A DNA stretch of 64,000 nt, from positions 496,001 to 560,000 of the forward strand of contig JADJLB010000002.1 of assembly GCA_016705685.1 (NCBI GenBank), read 5' to 3'. Positions 1 to 9,213 of the stretch are shown piece by piece (position 1 is the stretch's first letter; every line of letters starts with the position of its first letter). The stretch is from Propionivibrio sp. (GTDB lineage: Bacteria; Pseudomonadota; Gammaproteobacteria; Burkholderiales; Rhodocyclaceae). A program made the translations under genes and the position numbers. A model generated the notes under the pieces. The model did no database searches. It saw nothing but the letters and a program-made list of their open reading frames with translations, and was not told the origin of the DNA.

Positions 1-138
1 AATGAATTGCGCGCACAGAATCCGCAGGTCACTTTTGAACTGGCGGGCGCGGTGGGCGAAGCGGAGAGTGTCGTGCAGGCCTTGGCGGCGCATGTGCTGG
101 CCATTGCGGGCGATCAGTCCGACCCGCTTGTCAAATGA
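1..138 (+). CDS. 3' end of an unidentified gene (partial)
   Basis: The window opens inside this gene. Frame 1 is open from the first base to a TGA at 136-138, giving 45 C-terminal residues that end GDQSDPLVK. Composition is ordinary for a soluble helical tail (Ala, Glu, Val, Leu), whereas the competing frame from base 2 is Arg/Trp-rich and looks like a shadow. The tail loosely recalls CbiX-type sirohydrochlorin chelatase C-termini, but it is too short to name. It converges with the next gene, and the two stop codons overlap at 131-138. Confidence 0.5.
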   Translation, partial: NELRAQNPQVTFELAGAVGEAESVVQALAAHVLAIAGDQSDPLVK

Positions 139-886
139 CCAGTTTGCCTTCTGCCAGTTTCTCATCGATTTGCAGCCTCGGGATCGTAGGCTTCAGATTT
201 AATCCGCTGGCCTTGTCAATGCGATCGGCACGCGTTATCAGCTCGTCGAGTGTAACTTCAACGGTCTTGCCGGATGCCGCAAAGGCGATGGTGTTGCCGC
301 TGCTGCATGAGGGGAAGACCAGCGAACGGCCATCGAACGCGGTGGCGATACGCTCCGTACTGGCCTGAAACCCCCGGCTGCGGCCCAGCAGATTAACCGC
401 CAGCAGCCCGTCTTCCGATAGCCGAACGCGGCACGCCTGATAGAAAGGCAAGGTGTCGAGCACGCCGGCCTTTCCGCTCTTGTCGAAACCATCGACGAAG
501 ATATAGTCGAATTTCATGCCGTCTTCCAGCATGTACTGCGCACCGTCGCCGATGATGATGCGCAATCGCTCCTGATCTTCAGGCAAATTGAAATGATATT
601 GGGCGATGAGCTCGACCTGCGGGTCGATTTCGACGATCGAGATTCGCGTGCCGGGCAGCTCGTGGTAAATGTATTTGGCCAGCGATCCGGCACCGAGGCC
701 GATCAGAAGCGCGTTTTTCGGCCAGGGCGGCTCGTGAAACAGCAGGCCGGCCATCATGTCGCGCGTATAGGGCAGTTCCAGCGCATTGGGTCGCTGAATA
801 CGCATGGCGCCCTGCACCCATTCGCTGCTGAAATGAAGATAACGAACGCCGGATTCTTCGCTCACTTCGATCAAGTTCTTGGTCAT
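131..886 (-). CDS. Spermidine synthase-like methyltransferase-fold protein
   Basis: A 251-residue protein with the Rossmann-type fold of spermidine synthases. Visible are the nucleotide-binding loop LLIGLGAGSLAKYIY (around residue 60), the acidic ribose-binding strand ISIVEIDPQVELIA (around 83), IIIGDGAQYM and DYIFVDGFD (around 110-135). The N-terminal tetramerisation domain of true SpeE is short or absent, as in the many bacterial spermine/spermidine synthase-like proteins of unknown substrate. Aminopropyl transfer is therefore not assured. It is a single gene, converging with the partial gene at the window start and divergent from the DUF47-Pit pair. Confidence 0.75.
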   Translation of the reverse strand: MTKNLIEVSEESGVRYLHFSSEWVQGAMRIQRPNALELPYTRDMMAGLLFHEPPWPKNALLIGLGAGSLAKYIYHELPGTRISIVEIDPQVELIAQYHFNLPEDQERLRIIIGDGAQYMLEDGMKFDYIFVDGFDKSGKAGVLDTLPFYQACRVRLSEDGLLAVNLLGRSRGFQASTERIATAFDGRSLVFPSCSSGNTIAFAASGKTVEVTLDELITRADRIDKASGLNLKPTIPRLQIDEKLAEGKLVI

Positions 887-1093
887 TGGCGGTTTAGGCT
901 TAAATATTTTTCGATTTGCCGCATCATAACGTGTCGTTGAAAATGGCCAACAAATTGTCGTTACGCGGACGCGCCTTTATTGTCTTGACTTTGGCGGGTT
1001 GCTGTAGGTGTGGGCAGAAGGTGCGTATTTGCTTATGCGGAGTTCAGCGTGGTGTTAAAATTCGCGCCAATGTCACACGAATGAAACAAGTCC

Positions 1094-1732
1094 ATGTTTG
1101 CTCGGTTCATGCCCCAGGAGGGCAAATTCTTCGATCTGTTCAATGCGCACGCGGAACAGATCGTGCTCGGAAGCCATGCGCTGGTTACCTTGATGTCCGT
1201 TCTCAACGACTCCGACAAGGAAGCCGCCGAACAGTGCGCCATCATCGATGCCGTCGAGAATTGCGCGGATGGCATCACCCACGAGACGATGCGCCAACTC
1301 CACAAATCCTTTATCACGCCGCTGGATCGCGAAGAGATTCATCAGCTGATTACGAGCCTCGACGACATTCTCGATCTGATCCAGGATGTGGCGCATACCG
1401 TAACGCTCTACAACGTCCGGCGTATCACTTCGGAAGCGATCAATCTCAGCGAGATTTGCCGCTCCTGTTGCGAGCGGGTCCGTTCGGCGGTGGCCTTGCT
1501 GCCTTCGATGGACAACGGGGTTGAGATTCTCAAGCTATGTCAAGAGATCGATCAGCTTGAATCGGTGGCCGACCGGGAGATGCGCGCGGCCATGTCCCGC
1601 TTGTTCCGCGAGGAACCGGAAGTTCGCGAGTTGATAAAATTCAGGGCGATCTACGAGCTTCTTGAAGGCGTGACTGATCGCTGCGACGATGTGGCGAACA
1701 TCATCGAAGGTATCGTCCTCGAAAATTCCTGA
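1094..1732 (+). CDS. DUF47 / PhoU-like phosphate transport regulator
   Basis: A 212-residue all-helical protein of the DUF47 family (TIGR00153, distant PhoU relative). It starts MFARFMPQEGKFFDLFNAHA, typical of the family, and has the conserved segments ADGITHETMRQLHKSFITPLDREEIHQL (seen as two adjacent motifs around residues 57-84) and a C-terminal YELLEGVTDRCDDVANIIE. DUF47 proteins are nearly always encoded just before a Pit transporter and are thought to modulate its activity. Here the spacing to pit is 17 bp, so the two are surely co-transcribed. An AT-rich TAAAAT -10-like hexamer lies at 1056-1061, but no convincing -35 or Pho box was seen. Confidence 0.9.
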   Translation: MFARFMPQEGKFFDLFNAHAEQIVLGSHALVTLMSVLNDSDKEAAEQCAIIDAVENCADGITHETMRQLHKSFITPLDREEIHQLITSLDDILDLIQDVAHTVTLYNVRRITSEAINLSEICRSCCERVRSAVALLPSMDNGVEILKLCQEIDQLESVADREMRAAMSRLFREEPEVRELIKFRAIYELLEGVTDRCDDVANIIEGIVLENS

Positions 1733-1749
1733 CAGGCGCAAGGTATTGC

Positions 1750-2757
1750 ATGGATACTGTAGGGATCAACCTGGGCGTCGTTATTTTTCTCGTCATTCTT
1801 GCGCTGGCCTTCGATTTCATGAACGGGTTTCATGATGCGGCCAACGCCATTGCAACCGTTGTCTCGACCCGTGTCCTGCGCCCTCAAACGGCAGTGCTGC
1901 TGGCGGCGTTCTTCAACGTCGTGGCCATTTTTGCATTCCAGCTCAAGGTGGCAACCACGGTTGGCAAGGGGACGATCGATCCGGCGATCATCGATCACTA
2001 TGTCGTGTTCGGAGCGCTCGTCGGTGCCATTGCCTGGAATTTCATCACCTGGTACTACGGTATCCCGTCCTCCTCCTCGCATGCCCTGATCGGCGGTCTG
2101 GTCGGCGCAGCGCTATCGAAGGCCGGGCCTGACGCACTCATTGCCGGTGGCCTGATCAAGGCGGTTGTTTTCATTGTGGTATCGCCCTTGCTGGGCATGC
2201 TGCTCGGTTCGCTGATCATGGTTGTGGTGTCGTGGACTTGCCGGAAGATGACGCCGCGCGGGGTCGATAAATGGTTTCGACGCATGCAATTGATTTCGGC
2301 CTCGATGTACAGCCTGGGGCATGGTGGAAACGATGCGCAAAAAACGATGGGAATCATCTGGATGCTGTTGATTGCCTCCGGTTTCTCGCAATCCGGCGAA
2401 CCCTTGCCGTTGTGGGTCGTTCTCTCGTGCTACCTGTCGATTGGCTTGGGCACTATGTTGGGCGGCTGGCGCATCGTGAAGACCATGGGGCAGAAAATCA
2501 CCAAACTGAAACCGGTGGGCGGTTTTTGTGCCGAGACGGGCGGGGCATTGACTCTCTTCCTGGCGACCGCACTGGGCATTCCCGTTTCGACGACGCACAC
2601 GATCACCGGCGCCATTGTCGGCGTCGGTGCAACAAAGAAGCTTTCGGCGGTTCGCTGGGGGGTCGCCGGCAACATCGTCTGGGCCTGGGTTCTGACCATT
2701 CCCTGCAGCGCGCTGATCGCCGCCGTGTTCTGGTATCTGGGGCGCTTCATCCTGTAA
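1750..2757 (+). CDS. pit: Low-affinity inorganic phosphate transporter, Pit family
   Basis: A 335-residue inner-membrane permease with about ten hydrophobic segments. It carries both copies of the Pit (PF01384) signature: FDFMNGFHDAANAIATVVST near the N-terminus and SLGHGGNDAQKTMG near residue 195, followed by GGFCAETGGALTL and PVSTTHTITGAIVG. The family moves metal-phosphate complexes with protons (a few members use sodium). It is preceded by AAGG 8 bp before the ATG and follows the DUF47 gene in one operon. Pit is the low-affinity phosphate route used by polyphosphate-accumulating Rhodocyclales, which fits the rest of the window but does not prove that lifestyle. Confidence 0.95.
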   Translation: MDTVGINLGVVIFLVILALAFDFMNGFHDAANAIATVVSTRVLRPQTAVLLAAFFNVVAIFAFQLKVATTVGKGTIDPAIIDHYVVFGALVGAIAWNFITWYYGIPSSSSHALIGGLVGAALSKAGPDALIAGGLIKAVVFIVVSPLLGMLLGSLIMVVVSWTCRKMTPRGVDKWFRRMQLISASMYSLGHGGNDAQKTMGIIWMLLIASGFSQSGEPLPLWVVLSCYLSIGLGTMLGGWRIVKTMGQKITKLKPVGGFCAETGGALTLFLATALGIPVSTTHTITGAIVGVGATKKLSAVRWGVAGNIVWAWVLTIPCSALIAAVFWYLGRFIL

Positions 2758-2836
2758 CCGCTGCAGTGGGTAGCCCCTGGTCCAGTTGCCGAAGCGCGCG
2801 GGTTGGACGGTGGTTTGTGGATGAGCGGATTTAGGG

Positions 2837-3055
2837 TCAGGCTTTGATATCCGGCACCAGAAGGCTTTCAAGGTGGTAAATCTTGTCTTTGAGCAATAAC
2901 TTTCGCTTCTTCAGGCGGTGTATCAACAGTTGATCCTGTTCGGGCAATGGCGTGCCGACCAGGTGTTCGATGACCAAGTTGAGATCGCGGTGTTCGACGT
3001 GAAGTTCATTCAAGGTGGCGCGAGCATGTCGAGATTCTTCTTCAGTCAGCATCAT
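2837..3055 (-). CDS. DUF465 (YdcH-like) small coiled-coil protein
   Basis: The last 72 codons of a longer open frame match the DUF465 family: two short helices with the conserved core VEHRDLNLVIEHL and the C-terminal LKKRKLLLKDKIYHLESLL. I start it at the ATG at 3055 (MMLTEEESRHARA), because family members are about 70 residues and GGA lies about 8 bases upstream. The extra 57 upstream codons have no family character. Function is unknown; the protein is predicted to be soluble, basic at its C-terminus and helical. Confidence 0.8.
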   Translation of the reverse strand: MMLTEEESRHARATLNELHVEHRDLNLVIEHLVGTPLPEQDQLLIHRLKKRKLLLKDKIYHLESLLVPDIKA

Positions 3056-3382
3056 TCGTCCATCCGATAGTTGACAAATTGGGCACCCGGTTTTCTTATA
3101 CCATGCCCATGAATTCGAAACGCCGACTCGCTTTACCGCTTGCCAACCGGGCAAGTCATCAAGGGCGACGGGTAGGAACGGTGAGCAACCTGAGGCTATG
3201 TTAGGCGCACCCTCTGGAAAATACAACGTCGCGTGCTACCGGTCCTGGAAACAAGAGGCAAGGTTTGCAGGACCGGAGTCTGCGCAATTCATTTCTATCG
3301 CACAAGACTTGTGGCAATGGCTTGTTTTACGAATAGAATAGTGCCATAGGTCGTCATTCCTGACACGGGTTGGAGAAGACAA
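3056..3382. other. Intergenic region with possible structured RNA
   Basis: 327 bases without a supported gene. On the plus strand a perfect TTGACA (3071-3076) is followed by a weak TATACC at 3097-3102 (20-bp spacer, too long to be convincing). A 9-bp inverted repeat pairs 3239-3247 with 3268-3276. A TAGAAT -10-like hexamer at 3334-3339 could serve the gene starting at 3383. No known riboswitch core was recognised. A small RNA or a long leader is possible but unproven. Confidence 0.3.
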
Positions 3383-3703
3383 ATGCTTTATCACGTTACT
3401 GTTTCGTTTGGTAAGGACAAACAATACCAATTCAGGTTTTCCCAGGCCGAACTGGCTGAAAGCACACCGGAAGAGGCTAGGCGCTGGTTTGACAAGGAGT
3501 TTGCGGATCTGCAATGCGAAGCCAGCAATCCGATGGGCAAGGTGCTGATTATCGACAAGATACTCAACATCGCGCGTTATGCTGGCGAACAGCGTTTTAT
3601 CGACGGCAAATCATGGGCATCACTGTTTGCGCGATATACGGCCTTGGCCTTGGCGCGCGATACCATACGGGTCGATGTCGAGGCATTCAACATCGGGTAT
3701 TGA
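3383..3703 (+). CDS. Hypothetical protein, 106 aa
   Basis: The ATG is preceded by GGAGAAG at the right distance. The product is a 106-residue soluble protein starting MLYHVTVSFGKDKQYQFRFS, with an apparent beta-hairpin N-terminus, a central helix (EEARRWFDKEFADL) and a C-terminal helical part ending DVEAFNIGY. No signal peptide, membrane segment or metal motif is visible, and I do not recognise the family. It lies 74 bp upstream of greB on the same strand and may share its transcript. Confidence 0.7.
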   Translation: MLYHVTVSFGKDKQYQFRFSQAELAESTPEEARRWFDKEFADLQCEASNPMGKVLIIDKILNIARYAGEQRFIDGKSWASLFARYTALALARDTIRVDVEAFNIGY

Positions 3704-3777
3704 GGCATTGAAGCTGCTTACGGCGGTTCAGGAAAAAAGGCCTGTACCGTCATTGGCGGATTTTCTGGCGTTATCTC

Positions 3778-4338
3778 ATGAGCAAGGCGTTTGCCAGAGA
3801 AATAGACGACCCTGATGAGGGCGAGCAGGAACCTGCACTGGAACTCCCGCAGGGAACTCGCAACTACATCACGCCGGGCGGGTATGCGCGCATCAAGGGC
3901 GAGCTTGAACACCTGCTCCGTACCGAACGACCGCAGGTCGTGGAGACTGTTCATTGGGCGGCATCCAATGGCGATCGCTCGGAGAATGGCGATTACATCT
4001 ACGGCAAGCGGCGATTGCGCGAGATCGATCGCCGTATCCGTTTTCTGACCAGGCGACTGGACCAATCCGAAGTCATCGATCCGGCCAGCCGGGAGAATGT
4101 TGACCAAGTTTTTTTTGGTGCGACGGTCACGCTTCGTGAAGCGCAGGGGCCTGAACAGATATATCAAATCATCGGTGTCGACGAAACCGATTTTCAGCGC
4201 GGACGAATCAGCTGGGTGTCGCCATTGGCGCGCGCTTTGCTCAGGGCGCGGGAAGGCGAAGTCGTGCGTTACAAATGCCCTTCCGGTTGGCGGGAGGTGG
4301 AAGTGTTGGAAGTCGACTATCGGAATATCGAGCCATGA
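3778..4338 (+). CDS. greB: Transcription elongation factor GreB
   Basis: A 186-residue GreA/GreB-family factor that rescues backtracked RNA polymerase by stimulating transcript cleavage through its secondary channel. The N-terminal coiled coil carries the acidic tip in SNGDRSENGDYIYGKRRLRE (around residues 61-81), the hallmark that places the catalytic D/E pair. The C-terminal FKBP-like domain has GVDETDFQRGRISWVSPLA. The YIYGKRR form and the N-terminal MSKAFARE are GreB-like rather than GreA-like. No strong ribosome-binding site precedes the ATG. The stop codon overlaps the downstream GGDEF gene as ATGA. Confidence 0.93.
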   Translation: MSKAFAREIDDPDEGEQEPALELPQGTRNYITPGGYARIKGELEHLLRTERPQVVETVHWAASNGDRSENGDYIYGKRRLREIDRRIRFLTRRLDQSEVIDPASRENVDQVFFGATVTLREAQGPEQIYQIIGVDETDFQRGRISWVSPLARALLRAREGEVVRYKCPSGWREVEVLEVDYRNIEP

Positions 4339-6521
4339 GCGTTGATTTGCCCGTTGCCGAAATCATGAAGCGGGATCTGCTCGAGTGCGTGCCTACGCTG
4401 TCGTTACACGAGGCTTCGGCGCGCATGTACGAAGCGCGCTGCGGGTCGATCATTGTCGTCGACAAAGGCCAGCCGATAGGCATCTGGACCGAATCGGACG
4501 CACTCTCGGGGACATGGAAATGTGCGGCAGACCTCGATCGGCCCGTATCGGATTTCATGAGCACGCCGGTTAAGAGCATACCGGCGCACACCACCCTGGG
4601 CGAGGCCGCGAAGCTCTTTCGTCAGGCCGGAGTACGGCATTTTCTGGTCACGGATGCTTCGGGTGTGCATCGGGGAATCATTTCCCAGACTGACGTGGTG
4701 CGGAACCAGGGCGTCGCCTTCTTCATGCGCGCGCGTGTGGTGGCCTCGCTGATTCAGGAAGCGCCGAATTGCGTTGAGCAAGATATGCCGTTTGACGAAG
4801 TGCTCCAGCTCATGCAAGAACGCAACGTCGATGCCGTCATCGTCCGCGCGGCTGCACAGTACGGGATCATCACCAAGCGGGACGTGGTCGGCGCGCTGGG
4901 TCAGCGAAACACGAAGGCCAACGCGGGAGAACTGGCCAGTTTTCCCTTGTTGACCATACACCGCGACGCGACGCTTTTTCAGGCACGCGATTTGTTCGCT
5001 GAAAATCAGATTCGCCATCTGGGCCTGATGGATGACCAGCTGGAACCGATCGGATTGCTGACCTTTCGCGATCTTTTCGATACCGTTGAGCATGAATACG
5101 TTAACGGCCTGCTCCCGGAATTGGAACTGCAGACCGAAAAACTGCTGCAGTCACGGCGTGAAGTCATCCGGCAGGTGAGTTTGACCGATGCCATTCTCAA
5201 CGCCTTGCCGATCAATATTTATGTCAAAGACGAAGCCGGGCGATTGATTATTGCCAACGAAATGACCGCACAGACGATCGGCCGGCCGCTGTCCGATATC
5301 GTTGGTCGGACGGATGAAGAATTATTCCCGGCAGAACTCGCACAGCGTTTCGTCATAGACGATGCGCGGGTGCGCTCGACCAACCAGACCCTGGTTCGCG
5401 AAGAACAATTGCCTGATGGGCGAATCCTGCTGGGACACAAGCGCTTGATCAATGTTGACGGGGCGGCGCTGCTGATTGGCGCGTCCATGGATGTCAGCGA
5501 TTGGAAGCGGGCAGACACCTTGATGGTCAGCAGCCATCATGTGCTTGAGCTGATCGCCGGCGGAAGCGAACTGTCCGTGGTGCTTGAAGCCTTGTGCCGG
5601 CGCATGGAGACGCATCTGCCCGGTGCGCTGTGTTCGATCCTGCTGCTTGATGCCGACGGGCGGCATTTGCGGCATGGCGCTGCGCCGAGCTTGCCGTTGA
5701 GTTATGCGCGAGAGGTCGACCAAATTGTCATCGGACCATCGGCAGGCTCAAGCGGTGCGGCAGCCTTCCTCGGTGAGCAAGTGATCGTCGAGGACATTGC
5801 CAATAGCCCATTGTGGGTCGATTTGCTGGATTTCGCCGAGCATTTCAATCTGCGCGCCTGTTGGTCTACGCCATTTTTCTCGGCGGCACGCAAGGTATTG
5901 GGGACCTTCGCCATTTATTATTCGACGACGAAATTGCCCGATTACAACGATTTGAAAGTCATCAACCATGCCACGCGAATGGCGTCGGTTGCTGTCGAGC
6001 GCTGGCAACAGATCTCCGAACTGCAGAGGCTGGCGACGACCGATCAACTGACCGGTCTGGGCAACCGTGCGCATTTCATCGAGAGCGCTGAAATCGAATT
6101 GAGGCGCGCCGGCCGGTTCAATCGCGATCTGGTGGTGCTGATGATCGACATTGATTTCTTCAAACGTATCAATGATCGCCATGGTCATGCTACGGGCGAT
6201 GAAGCCTTGCGCGTTTTCTCCCGGGTGCTGGGTAGGGAAACACGGGCATTCGATTTGCTGGGCCGAATTGGCGGCGAAGAGTTTGCCGTCGTGTTGCCGG
6301 AAACCCCGATCGAAGCCGGGTTGCAGATCGCCGAACGTCTGCGGGAAGCGGTTGAGCAGTCCAGCTTCATCTTCCATCATGGACCTTCGATCCGTTTTAC
6401 CGTAAGCATTGGCGCCACACCCTTGCAGGCCGGTGACAACCTGGACAGTCTCCTGGCTCGCGCGGACGATGCGCTGTATCGCGCCAAGCATGCAGGGCGC
6501 AACCGGGTGAAACGGGGTTGA
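4335..6521 (+). CDS. CBS-PAS-GAF-GGDEF diguanylate cyclase
   Basis: A 728-residue cytoplasmic signalling protein with no membrane segments. In order it has four CBS motifs (about residues 5-255, two Bateman modules), a PAS domain (about 280-400, from ILNALPINIYVKDEAGRL), a GAF domain (about 405-555) and a GGDEF domain (about 565-728). The active site reads GGEEF near residue 646 and is preceded by RAFD five residues earlier, which is the RxxD inhibitory c-di-GMP site. The enzyme is therefore probably active and product-inhibited. CBS pairs usually sense adenine nucleotides, so energy status may gate c-di-GMP synthesis. I start at 4335 (MSVDLPVAEIMK), because the longer frame runs inside greB and the ATGA overlap suggests translational coupling. 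Confidence 0.9.
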   Translation: MSVDLPVAEIMKRDLLECVPTLSLHEASARMYEARCGSIIVVDKGQPIGIWTESDALSGTWKCAADLDRPVSDFMSTPVKSIPAHTTLGEAAKLFRQAGVRHFLVTDASGVHRGIISQTDVVRNQGVAFFMRARVVASLIQEAPNCVEQDMPFDEVLQLMQERNVDAVIVRAAAQYGIITKRDVVGALGQRNTKANAGELASFPLLTIHRDATLFQARDLFAENQIRHLGLMDDQLEPIGLLTFRDLFDTVEHEYVNGLLPELELQTEKLLQSRREVIRQVSLTDAILNALPINIYVKDEAGRLIIANEMTAQTIGRPLSDIVGRTDEELFPAELAQRFVIDDARVRSTNQTLVREEQLPDGRILLGHKRLINVDGAALLIGASMDVSDWKRADTLMVSSHHVLELIAGGSELSVVLEALCRRMETHLPGALCSILLLDADGRHLRHGAAPSLPLSYAREVDQIVIGPSAGSSGAAAFLGEQVIVEDIANSPLWVDLLDFAEHFNLRACWSTPFFSAARKVLGTFAIYYSTTKLPDYNDLKVINHATRMASVAVERWQQISELQRLATTDQLTGLGNRAHFIESAEIELRRAGRFNRDLVVLMIDIDFFKRINDRHGHATGDEALRVFSRVLGRETRAFDLLGRIGGEEFAVVLPETPIEAGLQIAERLREAVEQSSFIFHHGPSIRFTVSIGATPLQAGDNLDSLLARADDALYRAKHAGRNRVKRG

Positions 6522-6564
6522 TCGCCCGCTTCGCCGGCGGACAGCATCCGCTTTGACCGCAGGG

Positions 6565-6591
6565 CTTGAAATCGGCCCGATTGCCCCAACT
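6565..6591 (+). promoter_or_regulatory. Sigma-32-type heat-shock promoter for htpG
   Basis: CTTGAAA at 6565-6571 and CCCCAACT at 6584-6591, separated by 12 bp, match the sigma-32 consensus CTTGAAA / CCCCATNT at 7/7 and 7/8 (counting the N). The htpG ATG lies about 110 bp downstream. The heat-shock role of htpG in proteobacteria makes this assignment credible. The 12-bp spacer is at the short end of the usual range. Confidence 0.7.
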
Positions 6592-6701
6592 TAGGCGAAC
6601 ACCGCGGGGCATTCAACCGATTTGCCAGGCATTCGTTTCGATCCGTTCAAACCCGTACGTTTTCATTTATCAACGAGAGCATATTTTCCAAGGAGTTTTC
6701 A

Positions 6702-8630
6702 ATGGGCGCCAACAAGGAGACGCTCGGCTTTCAGGCCGAAGTCAAACAACTGTTGAATTTGATGATCCACTCGCTGTATAGCAACAAGGAGATTTTCCTG
6801 CGAGAACTCATTTCTAACGCTTCCGATGCCTGTGACCGGCTGCGTTTCGAGGCGTTGAATAATTCGGCGCTGTATGGGGATGAACCAAACAGTGACACGG
6901 AGCTGAAGATTCGTCTGTCCTTTGACAAGGCGGCACGCACGCTGACCATTTCCGACAACGGTATCGGTCTTTCGCGGGATGAAGCCGTCGAGCATCTGGG
7001 CACCATCGCCAAGTCCGGCACCCGGGAGTTTTTCTCGGCCTTGACCGGCGATCAGGCCAGAGATGCGCATCTGATCGGGCAATTCGGTGTCGGTTTTTAT
7101 TCGTCGTACATCATCGCCGACAAGGTCACCGTGATCTCGCGGCGCGCCGGTCTGGAAGCCAATCAGGCCGTCCGATGGGAATCGGCGGGCGAGGGTGAGT
7201 TCAGCGTTGAGATGGTCGAGAAAGCCGGTCGGGGCACCGAAGTGACCCTGCATCTGCGCGAGGGCGAGGACGAATTCCTCTCGGCCTGGAAGCTGCGCCA
7301 GACGATCCGCAAGTACTCCGACCATATCACCCTGCCGATTCTGATGAAGAAGGAAAAATGGGACGAGGAGAAAAAGGAACAGGTCGAAACCGACGAGGAC
7401 GAAACCGTCAATCAGGCTTCCGCACTATGGGCGCGACCCAAGTCGGACATCTCCGATGAGCAGTACAAGGAGTTTTACAAGCACGTCTCCCACGATTTTG
7501 AAGACCCCCTGGTCTACGTGCATGCCAAGGTCGAAGGCAAGCAGGAATACACGCAATTGCTCTACATTCCGCAACGCGCCCCGTTCGATCTGTGGGACCG
7601 CAACGCCCGCCACGGCATCAAGCTTTACGTGCGTCGCGTTTTCATCATGGACGATGCGGAACAACTGATGCCGCTCTACCTGCGCTTCGTGCGGGGTATC
7701 GTCGACTCGAACAATCTGCCGCTCAACGTATCACGCGAGATTCTTCAGGAATCGCGTGATATCGAGACGATTCGCGGTGGCTGCGTGAAGAAGGTGCTCG
7801 GTATGCTGGAAAGCCTGGCGGACAGCGAAGACGCCGCCGAAAAGGAGAAGTTCGCCAAATTCTGGAAGGAATTCGGTCGGGTACTCAAGGAAGGAACGGG
7901 CGAGGATTTCGCCAACAAGGAGCGGATTGCCAAGCTGCTGCGCTTTGCCTCGACCCATGCCAACACGACCGACGAAGTGGTCTCGCTGGCTGACTACGTA
8001 TCGCGCATGAAAGAAAACCAGGAAAAGATTTACTACGTTACGGCAGAAAGCTTTACGGCCGCAAAAAACAGCCCGCATCTCGAGATCTTCCGCAAGAAGG
8101 GGATCGAGGTTCTGCTGCTTTCGGACCGCGTTGATGAATGGGTGACGGGCAGCCTGACTGAATTTGACGGCAAGCCCTTGCAGTCGGTAGCCAAGGGCGG
8201 ACTCGATCTGGGCAAGCTCGAAGATGAGGCCGAGAAGAAGGAGGCCGAACAAGCGGCCGACGAGTACAAGGAACTTATCGACAAGGTAAAGACGTCGCTC
8301 GGCGAAAAGGTCAAGGATGTTCGCGTTACGCATCGCCTGACCGATTCGCCGTCGTGCATCGTGGCCGACGAACACGACGTGGGCGGCAATCTGTCTCGCA
8401 TACTGAAGGCGGCCGGACAGAAAGCACCGGAATCCAGACCGATACTTGAAATCAACCCTCGGCATCCCGCCGTACAGCGTCTGAAATACGAAGAGTCGCG
8501 TTTCGACGACTGGGCCAACCTGTTGCTCGAACAAGCCACGCTGGCCGAAGGTGGCACGCTTGACGATCCGGCTGGTTTCGTCAAGCGGATCAACGACCTG
8601 ATGCTGGCCTTATCGGGCAGCGGTTCGTAG
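6702..8630 (+). CDS. htpG: Molecular chaperone HtpG (Hsp90)
   Basis: A 642-residue bacterial Hsp90. The N-terminal GHKL ATPase shows [21 protein letters not shown] (Asn for Mg-ATP), [20 protein letters not shown] and [17 protein letters not shown]. The middle domain has [11 protein letters not shown] and the conserved [14 protein letters not shown] with the catalytic Arg. The C-terminal dimerisation domain ends near residue 635. It lacks the C-terminal MEEVD of eukaryotic forms, as expected. The ATG follows AAGGAG at 6690-6695, and a sigma-32-like promoter sits upstream. It acts as an ATP-dependent client-remodelling chaperone, particularly under stress. Confidence 0.97.
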   Translation: MGANKETLGFQAEVKQLLNLMIHSLYSNKEIFLRELISNASDACDRLRFEALNNSALYGDEPNSDTELKIRLSFDKAARTLTISDNGIGLSRDEAVEHLGTIAKSGTREFFSALTGDQARDAHLIGQFGVGFYSSYIIADKVTVISRRAGLEANQAVRWESAGEGEFSVEMVEKAGRGTEVTLHLREGEDEFLSAWKLRQTIRKYSDHITLPILMKKEKWDEEKKEQVETDEDETVNQASALWARPKSDISDEQYKEFYKHVSHDFEDPLVYVHAKVEGKQEYTQLLYIPQRAPFDLWDRNARHGIKLYVRRVFIMDDAEQLMPLYLRFVRGIVDSNNLPLNVSREILQESRDIETIRGGCVKKVLGMLESLADSEDAAEKEKFAKFWKEFGRVLKEGTGEDFANKERIAKLLRFASTHANTTDEVVSLADYVSRMKENQEKIYYVTAESFTAAKNSPHLEIFRKKGIEVLLLSDRVDEWVTGSLTEFDGKPLQSVAKGGLDLGKLEDEAEKKEAEQAADEYKELIDKVKTSLGEKVKDVRVTHRLTDSPSCIVADEHDVGGNLSRILKAAGQKAPESRPILEINPRHPAVQRLKYEESRFDDWANLLLEQATLAEGGTLDDPAGFVKRINDLMLALSGSGS

Positions 8631-8670
8631 CGCGTCCCTCAGGCAGGCTTTGCCGTTTGACCGACAGAGC

Positions 8671-9213
8671 CTACTTTTTGGGGGTCAGGACATTGCGCAG
8701 GCACTGACGGTGCTCCGGGCCAAGCTTGTCCTGACATTGTTCACGGGCGCGCTGGTGTTGTTCGCAACGTGCGGCGTCGGCAGATAGGCTGCAATCGACG
8801 GCGGGCATGTTCTGCTGGACACACTGTTTGAATTGCGGGCCGGTCTTGGCCTGGCACGTGGCGTAGGCGAGTTTCCGGCTTTCGCACCGCTGCGGATTTC
8901 GTGCCTTCGAGCAGTCAAAGTTTTTCGCTTGTTGATGCATGCACTGGTGGCGTGCCGCACCGGACTTGTCTTTACAGGCCTCCCGCGCCGTCCTGTGGGC
9001 TTCCTGGCGCGCCTTGCACTGTTCAATGTCCTTGCCTCCGCTGCAATCCGGCGGACCGCGCCGGCCATGACGCGCTTGAGTAGCGGGCGGGGCGGCTTTG
9101 GCGGTTTCGGCAAGACCGGGAGCGCCGGGAACGCCAGCCGGGCCTTGTTGAGCGGAAACCGGCAGGGCGAGGAGCGCAGCGGTCATTGAGGCAACGAAAA
9201 TCATGCTCTTCAT
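8671..9213 (-). CDS. Secreted Cys-repeat protein with three CHCH-like modules
   Basis: A 180-residue protein with a clear Sec signal peptide (MKSMIFVASMTAALLALPVSA, cleavage after ALPVSA). A short Pro/Gly/Ala linker is followed by three tandem modules of about 38-42 residues. Each module begins DCS and has four cysteines. Modules 2 and 3 share the spacing C-x8-C-x9-C-x10-C, and module 1 has C-x8-C-x13-C-x10-C. Helical content between cysteines (for example RCESRKLAYATC) suggests disulfide-stapled helical hairpins in the periplasm. I do not recognise a named family. It is isolated, facing htpG tail to tail. Confidence 0.75.
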   Translation of the reverse strand: MKSMIFVASMTAALLALPVSAQQGPAGVPGAPGLAETAKAAPPATQARHGRRGPPDCSGGKDIEQCKARQEAHRTAREACKDKSGAARHQCMHQQAKNFDCSKARNPQRCESRKLAYATCQAKTGPQFKQCVQQNMPAVDCSLSADAARCEQHQRAREQCQDKLGPEHRQCLRNVLTPKK

